A DNA stretch of 64,000 nucleotides from Rhinopomastus cyanomelas (lineage: Eukaryota > Chordata > Aves > Bucerotiformes > Rhinopomastidae): positions 652 through 64,651 of the forward strand of contig VXBP01004497.1 of NCBI GenBank assembly GCA_013400115.1, given 5' to 3'. The notes beneath the pieces were generated by a model. It was not told the DNA's origin and did not search any database. It was given only the letters and a program-made list of their open reading frames with translations. The position numbers and the translations under genes are program-made. Below are positions 58,187 to 64,000 of this stretch, piece after piece; position 1 is the stretch's first letter; every line of letters begins with the position of its first letter.

Positions 58187-61100
58187 TGTAGACTTCCAGG
58201 TTACTGCTCTACCTTTGTTGTGGCAATGCATAGAAATTCAATGCAAAATTGGCAAGACTGTAGGGATAGTGCATATGGCTAGTGTATGTGTGACTCATAT
58301 TGGATGAGTAAATGCCAGATTTTTACCTCTGCCTAGGTGAAATGGACTACATGGATGTAATTAAAGGGTGAAGGAAAACATCTGTTAAAGATTGGACTGG
58401 AGGTGAGCTCTGATGCACCAGCTATGCTTGAGGCTCTGCAGGGAGATGAGCTTTTTTTCCTGGTGTTTGCTTGAGTAATGAAATCACCCTCTCTTGAAGG
58501 TTATTCTTTGAAGCAGCAGACTTTTTACATGAGCAAAACCCATGTCAAAATGTTTACAATGAACTGAAGTGGAGTCCTGAGTCAAAGCACTGGCTTTTGT
58601 TTGCACTGGCTTTGTAATGGAGAGCCTTATAATGAGGGTGAACTATGGCTCCTATTCTGGTGGCCCTTTGTGCTATCTGGAGCACAAAGTGGAGCAGGTT
58701 TACAGGTTAATTAACACCTCTTCTCTTCTCCTCGTGCTGCTGGCAGTGATGGATCACCCACAGTCCAGTCCAGAAATGGTCGCTGATGGTTTGGATGGGT
58801 ACTTCCAAGCTTTTTAGTTGTTGCCACTGAATTCTCTGCTCCTAATGTCATTTGTTCCATTAAACAATGGGGAGCACAGCCCAATGTGTGGAGCTATTGT
58901 CCTGCTAGCCTGGCTGCAGTGGGCAGACCCCTACAGTTCTGGGTTTGCAGCCAGGCATACCCCAGCCTGGAGCTTCCCTGCGCCATAGAAATATGAAGAG
59001 AATTCAAACAAACTCTCTTTGTCTTGAGAGGATTTAATGGCATTTCAGAAATCCATTATTATGTATTTTAAGGATGATTTCTCTGAATATTGAATTGATG
59101 GGATGGTTTTACTCTAGTGGCTCTGTGGTTTTGGCGAGTTTAGGCAATCTGGCTGGAATCGTTGTGTTGGATATGGATGTTTGTTGTTGTGGATGTTTCA
59201 TGTCTCCGGAGACTTAAAAGTTTTCTTTGCCACCTATTGCCCACATATCCCATTTTCTCAGCAGCTGCCCTGTTCTGTCCCTCCCAGTTTCTCAGGTTTG
59301 GGCACTGTCCGTTAGATACTTCTGTTTTGACAGTGATTGCCTTTGCCTTGGCTTGATCTAAATGCAACATCATTCAGAAATGAAATCTTGGTAGAATAAC
59401 AAAGCCCTGCAGTGGCCCAGTCAGCAGGGTGCACATTTGGGTGTGAAACATCAGGAATACTCTTGCCAGCTTGCACTGGCCAGCTCCACCATCCTGTAAG
59501 TTTGGAGGCAGGACTGCACCATGCCATGCCCGCTGCTAACAGAAAGCCTGTGCAGCATAAATGTACTGTGACACTTAAGGAATTCCTTCTCCCCTCTCCT
59601 GTGAGAACTATGAGAAGGGAGATGGTAGAGCAGATCCCAGCTCGGGAGTACACCCATGTTGGGAGGAAGACAGTGCAGAGGCAGTGCTTACTGCATTCCC
59701 TGAAGCTGGGGGGGCATCAGAGAGGCTCTTAGAAGGCTCCTTGGGCAGTGCAGCCCTAGCCTAGCAGTAGATTACAGAGTGATAATACAGCCCACTATGC
59801 TGAAGCAGAAAAGCAATCAATTCATGCTCAGGAACTGCTTTATGTTGTCTAGCAATGAGGAATTCCTCTGTACGAATGTAATGCTTTTTATCCAACTTCC
59901 CAATTCCTATGTTGAATAGTAGATTTATCTTAACCATTTCCATGCTGTGAGTAGAGGAAGGCCAAGAAATGCGTATAAAGGACTTCCTTTAGAGCCAGTG
60001 ATATGTGCAGTCTAGCATCCCATAAAGTTAACAGGGATTAAGGTGAATGACCATGTGAGTGAGGGAGGCCTCCCGTCAGGAAATACGTCTGGTTCTGAGC
60101 AGCAACTGGAGCAATACTATCTACAGACTTTGAATCAAAGGCTGGGACAGCTAAACAAAGCTAATCCCCAAAGATGTACTATTAAATTAATTTCCTGTGT
60201 ATGGAACAAATACTGTAGGAATTCTGAAAAGCATTTTCCAGCCATTGTTATGAGAGGAGCTGGGGTGTGAGCTATAAAGTTCTGGGTTCAGACTTTCTCC
60301 ATACTTGTGGTTTTGGTTTGTGCCTGTCTCGAGTTAGCTGGGATATAAATGTTAAGATTTACCCTTGTGGCTGGAGCCCGGTGCTCTGCTTGTACTGCAA
60401 GTCCTGCTTTTTCAGTGTGGCTTTAGTTTAGAAATTGTATTTTTCCTGCTGGAGTCAGATACTCTCTTCTACTGGAATAACTCTGGATTTTCTGGTAAAT
60501 AAGAACAAGTTGACCGGGCCTAGTAGAGCTGCAAAATGTAAAGTGTTAATTGTCTATGAAAAATAGTGCTTCTCTCAAAGTGGACGCCTACTTTTGGATG
60601 CCCTTATGGAGAAGAACGTAAACTTCCTATCATGTTATTTTTTTAGGAAGCCTTTGTTTCTGTCTCAGCTTTGATAACTTACGTTTCATCGTTGAGGCAA
60701 CTGAAATGAATTGATACATGGAAAAAGGGTTTTAACTGAATAATGAATGTCCTTGGGGAACTCCACATGAGGAAGAAGAGCACTAAGAATTGGATCCTGC
60801 TGTGGGAAGAACGTTTTTGCAGTTGAAGGACAACTCAGCTTTGTTGGCTAGGCTTCACTGGGCAGTGTTTTTACAGAGTGGGAGGTTAGGACTCTAAATT
60901 TGAATTCTTGTCAGAAGACATAAGTTAGGAATAGCAGTACAAAATGATCACCCAAAGGTGAGCAGGAGGAATGAGCTTGGCACTGGACATGCTTTCCCCT
61001 TGACTCTCACCCATTGTATCTGTAGCCTGGTGTGTGACACTCACTGTTATTTCACCCTGGCTTTGTTCTGAGCAGGGGCTGCTAATGTGTGAACATGTGC

Positions 61101-64000
61101 GATGGGCCTGAGATGACGGCAGGCAAGCCCATCGGTCACTGCACGGTGTCTGCTTTCAGAGGGGGTTTTAGTGCCGACTTGTGTAGTTAGGCTCTGGCAG
61201 TCACAATTGTGTAGCAGAGAATATTACAGAAATGGGTGTCCAGGCCATCTCAAATGCTTGGCACTTGGTCATAAATTTCATCTAGTTACAGATTTCCTGT
61301 AGTGCTATGCAAATAAAACCAGTGGGCAGAGGCCTGCCATTCTCTCTCTCAGAATTCCATTTGATACCAAAGAGGCCAAGACTGAAAATAATAGCTCGTT
61401 TAGAGGCCTTTCAGTGTGACCTTTAGAGAAATCCTCCTTCCTTGTGATAACTTTTTGAACTCCCCACTAGGGACTTTTGAAACAGCAGTAGGACATTTCA
61501 ATGAGCTTGGGCTACAGCCCCAGCCAACTTGGCACTCGCTGCTCCTTTTTGGAGCAGTTCAGGGGACATTGCTTCTTCAGAAACTAGCACAGACCTCCAA
61601 TATTGTTATCCTTCCCTGTTTCTCATTCCTTGTTGGATTTGTGAGGACTTGTGGTAGTCTTATCAGATCTGTGGTTAAAACCCTATGTAGGGAACTTACA
61701 CGTTTCAACAGAGATGCTGAGGCTGACTCAGGTGTGGAAGTGTTTTGCATATCTGTAGAGATCATAGCACATGAGCATGTTATACTTGCCACCATTACAC
61801 TATCCTTTACTTCCCAGAGAAAAGCCTCCAAATGTATTGGGTGAGCTTGAGGAAATCTATAGAAGAACTAATTGAACTAAGGCAACAGAAAGCAAATTAT
61901 TGGCCTCGTGTGTGTGTAGGGAAACTGATAAGGCTTGTTGTTAGAGACAGAGAGGGAAATAATAAAAAGCACTTTTATTTATCAGTAATTGACGTGCCTG
62001 TTTATACAGAATTCTACAGTGATGAGGTGTTTGCACAGCAATTGTTCTGCTACATCCACCACAATCAGTCTCCACATGTAAACATGCCAGTAGAGTGTCT
62101 ACTGAAGCAATGACCCAATATGAGTTCAGTCTGCATTATTTTGAGCTTTGAAAAAGGTTTTTGGAACTGTGCAGTATTAGGAATTGCAGTGGGAGAACTT
62201 AGCAGAGTATGGGTGTAAAGATGTGGTATAATCCTTAGAAAATGGTCCCATTTTCTCTCAGAATTTGAAAGATGTAAAACTGCAGTTTGCATCTCACAAT
62301 TTCTTGTATGTAATGGAAATGGATCTTGAAGGTTGAGTCCATTGAACTCTGTCCTTTTAAGTGTTTTTCTACTGAAAAGAGAGTAACTGTGTGCATCTAA
62401 GTTAGCAAAATAGAGATTTATGGCATTTTTGCCCCCTTCAGTGAGTATCTTGTTCATGGTACCATCCAACACAGCTGTGCTGTTACTGTAGGCATGGCTT
62501 TAACGGGTTATGCTGACAGCAGGTGGTTGTAACTCAGAGCTCTGTCCTCTTATAAAGACAAATGATCCTTGAAATAATAAGTATATTGGAAATGCCATCC
62601 CTGGAATTTGTTTTCAATTCATAAATAGAGTTGTTTGTGTAATTGCTAACATCCCTACTATTTCCCATAATAGAGCAGAAGTGAAATACTACAGCAGTAA
62701 TGGTTTGGTATCTGGAGAGAAAAGATCCCTTCTTGAGGGAATATATGTGTTGGGAAGAGCAGGAAGAGTGTGGTGACAAGCCATTTTGCAATATCACACT
62801 TGTTCATGGCTTATGGAGGGTGCTGTGAGGTGCTAGAAACTTGTACCACATCTGAGCGTTGTTGACTGTTACTCTGGTAGCCATGGGTTGTGTGTGGAGA
62901 ACAGCTCAACGGCACAGGGGGCAGCAGCTTGTCTTTGGTGGGTGGACGTTGTTTTGGGGCAGAACCAGTAACCATATTTTTTTCCACTTGTTAGAGCACA
63001 GACGTCACAGTAAATTAGTCGTGACATTAAGAGAGAATGTATGCGGAGACATGACTTCACAGAGCTGTCATAAATTCTGCTCTTGCCATATTTGAATTTC
63101 CAAGGCCTTTGAATCTCAGACAAGGTGCTATAGATGTAGTTATTAAGTTCTGCAGAAATATTTTTATTGGGCAAGACGTTGCGTGATGATGTAGCTGTGA
63201 AAGCCAAATTCAGAGCCTAGCAAAAGGTTCTTTATCCCTGTGTTTAGGAGGGAAAATATTATTTCGTAACACTCACTTGTTACTGAAATGCTTGTTTGAA
63301 ATTTACCTTTTTTCCTGTCACCATCACAACAAGGTAGGGTTTATTGTAACACAGAGGTGAAAACACAGCTTTGGAAACAGTGCTTCTGACCCCTCTGACT
63401 CAGCAGACATTTGCTGCTGTAGAGTAACCTGAGGACATGCTGCCCTTTATCAGCTGTTTTGTCTACTTTTGACACTGGACTGGATGGGATGTAGAGAAAA
63501 ACAAACTCCCCCAAAACCCTTTTAAAAAATGTGCGCTTCTTTCAATGCACAAATGACTTACACAAGGTCAAGATGGACTAAATATTACTTTAAAAAGTGT
63601 CTAGTGCCCTGCTTTTCCATGTGCACTGAGAGGGGAAATCACGTTCTCTGCAGCCTTCTGTACCAACACACACGTTGCTAAACAGTTGCTTTCTCCCAAG
63701 CGTTGTTTTGGAGAGTGGTTTGCCTTGCCCTCTAAGTGTTTAGGGGCAGCCAACGTCAGAGGAAGCTTAAAATAGGTTGTCTGCACTGCTTGTGTGTTGG
63801 CAACCAGGCAAAGAATGAAATGGCAAAGTGCCTGAAGATTTAAAACCCACCTTATCTGTGTCTGGCTAGAGTGGAGATGTCTGAAGATCAGTCTTGAAGG
63901 CTGACATGGATGTTTGGTTGCTGGTTTGAGGCTGATCTGATGGCTGCTGAGTAAGTGAGGGTGTGAGCACACCAGTAACAGAGTGCTCCATAGAGTCCTG
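58187..64000 (+). other. NKD1 intron 3, last part in the window
   Basis: Single-copy intron sequence to the window end, with no CR1 copy seen. Plus frames at 60043-60270, 61416-61844 and 61832-62113 are open and complex in composition but match nothing I know, and none resembles NKD1. An acceptor-like CCTTTACTTCCCAG at about 61820 is followed 23 bases later by a donor-like TTGG|GTGAGC; neither phase nor content supports an NKD1 exon. The next true exon must lie beyond 64,000. Confidence 0.5.

Noticed and set aside
60043..62113. Complex plus-strand frames in the right end of intron 3 as further NKD1 exons
   Set aside because: None resembles the acidic, EF-hand or His-rich parts of NKD1, and the phases and splice sites do not fit the phase-0 exit of exon 3.
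1..64000. CRISPR arrays, tRNA or rRNA genes, LTR retroviruses, bacterial systems
   Set aside because: No regularly spaced repeats, no cloverleaf or rRNA signatures, no long terminal repeats or gag/pol/env readings were seen. Reverse-transcriptase sequence present is CR1.

Overview
This is a vertebrate, almost certainly avian, nuclear window. The dispersed repeats are nearly all chicken-repeat-1 (CR1) LINE fragments. They are 5'-truncated, encode the C-terminal end of ORF2, and finish in the short ATTCTATG-type 3' microsatellite typical of bird CR1. I see no Alu, L1 or B-type SINE, no tRNA or rRNA gene, no bacterial-style operon and no CRISPR array. Three copies (1-440, 7390-8612 on the minus strand, 53751-54585) are close to one another in sequence, which suggests a lineage with fairly recent CR1 activity. 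The species cannot be fixed from this window.

The one gene I can name is the 5' end of NKD1 (naked cuticle homolog 1, a feedback inhibitor of Wnt/Dishevelled signalling) on the + strand. Its first three coding exons lie in a CpG island at about 40.6-41.7 kb: 41083-41107, 41256-41288 and 41529-41692. The exon phases join exactly and give 74 residues beginning MGKLHSKH. The remaining exons, including the EF-hand-like Dishevelled-binding region and the His-rich tail, were not found, so they should lie beyond 64,000. Intron 3 therefore exceeds 22.3 kb and fills the right third of the window.

Layout: 1-40.58 kb is 5' flank or intergenic DNA with about 15 CR1 insertions of different ages, a few simple repeats, and blocks that may be regulatory (about 3.08, 10.8-11.4 and 34.7-35.1 kb). 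The 34.7-35.1 kb block carries three TCF/LEF-type sites, which fits NKD1 being a Wnt target, but this is inference. At 40.58-41.7 kb an A-run and a 69-nt pyrimidine tract lead into the CpG-island promoter, 5' UTR and exons 1-3 of NKD1. 41.7-64 kb is NKD1 intron 3 with four further CR1 copies and scattered TCF-like sites.

The minus strand of the flank also holds a speculative set of phase-compatible, splice-bounded open segments (32771-32853, 28761-28897, 18260-18389, 16114-16269). Together they would read as the membrane-proximal, transmembrane and cytoplasmic end of an unrecognised single-pass membrane protein. I report this as a hypothesis only, because chance pseudo-exons are common in AT-rich DNA.
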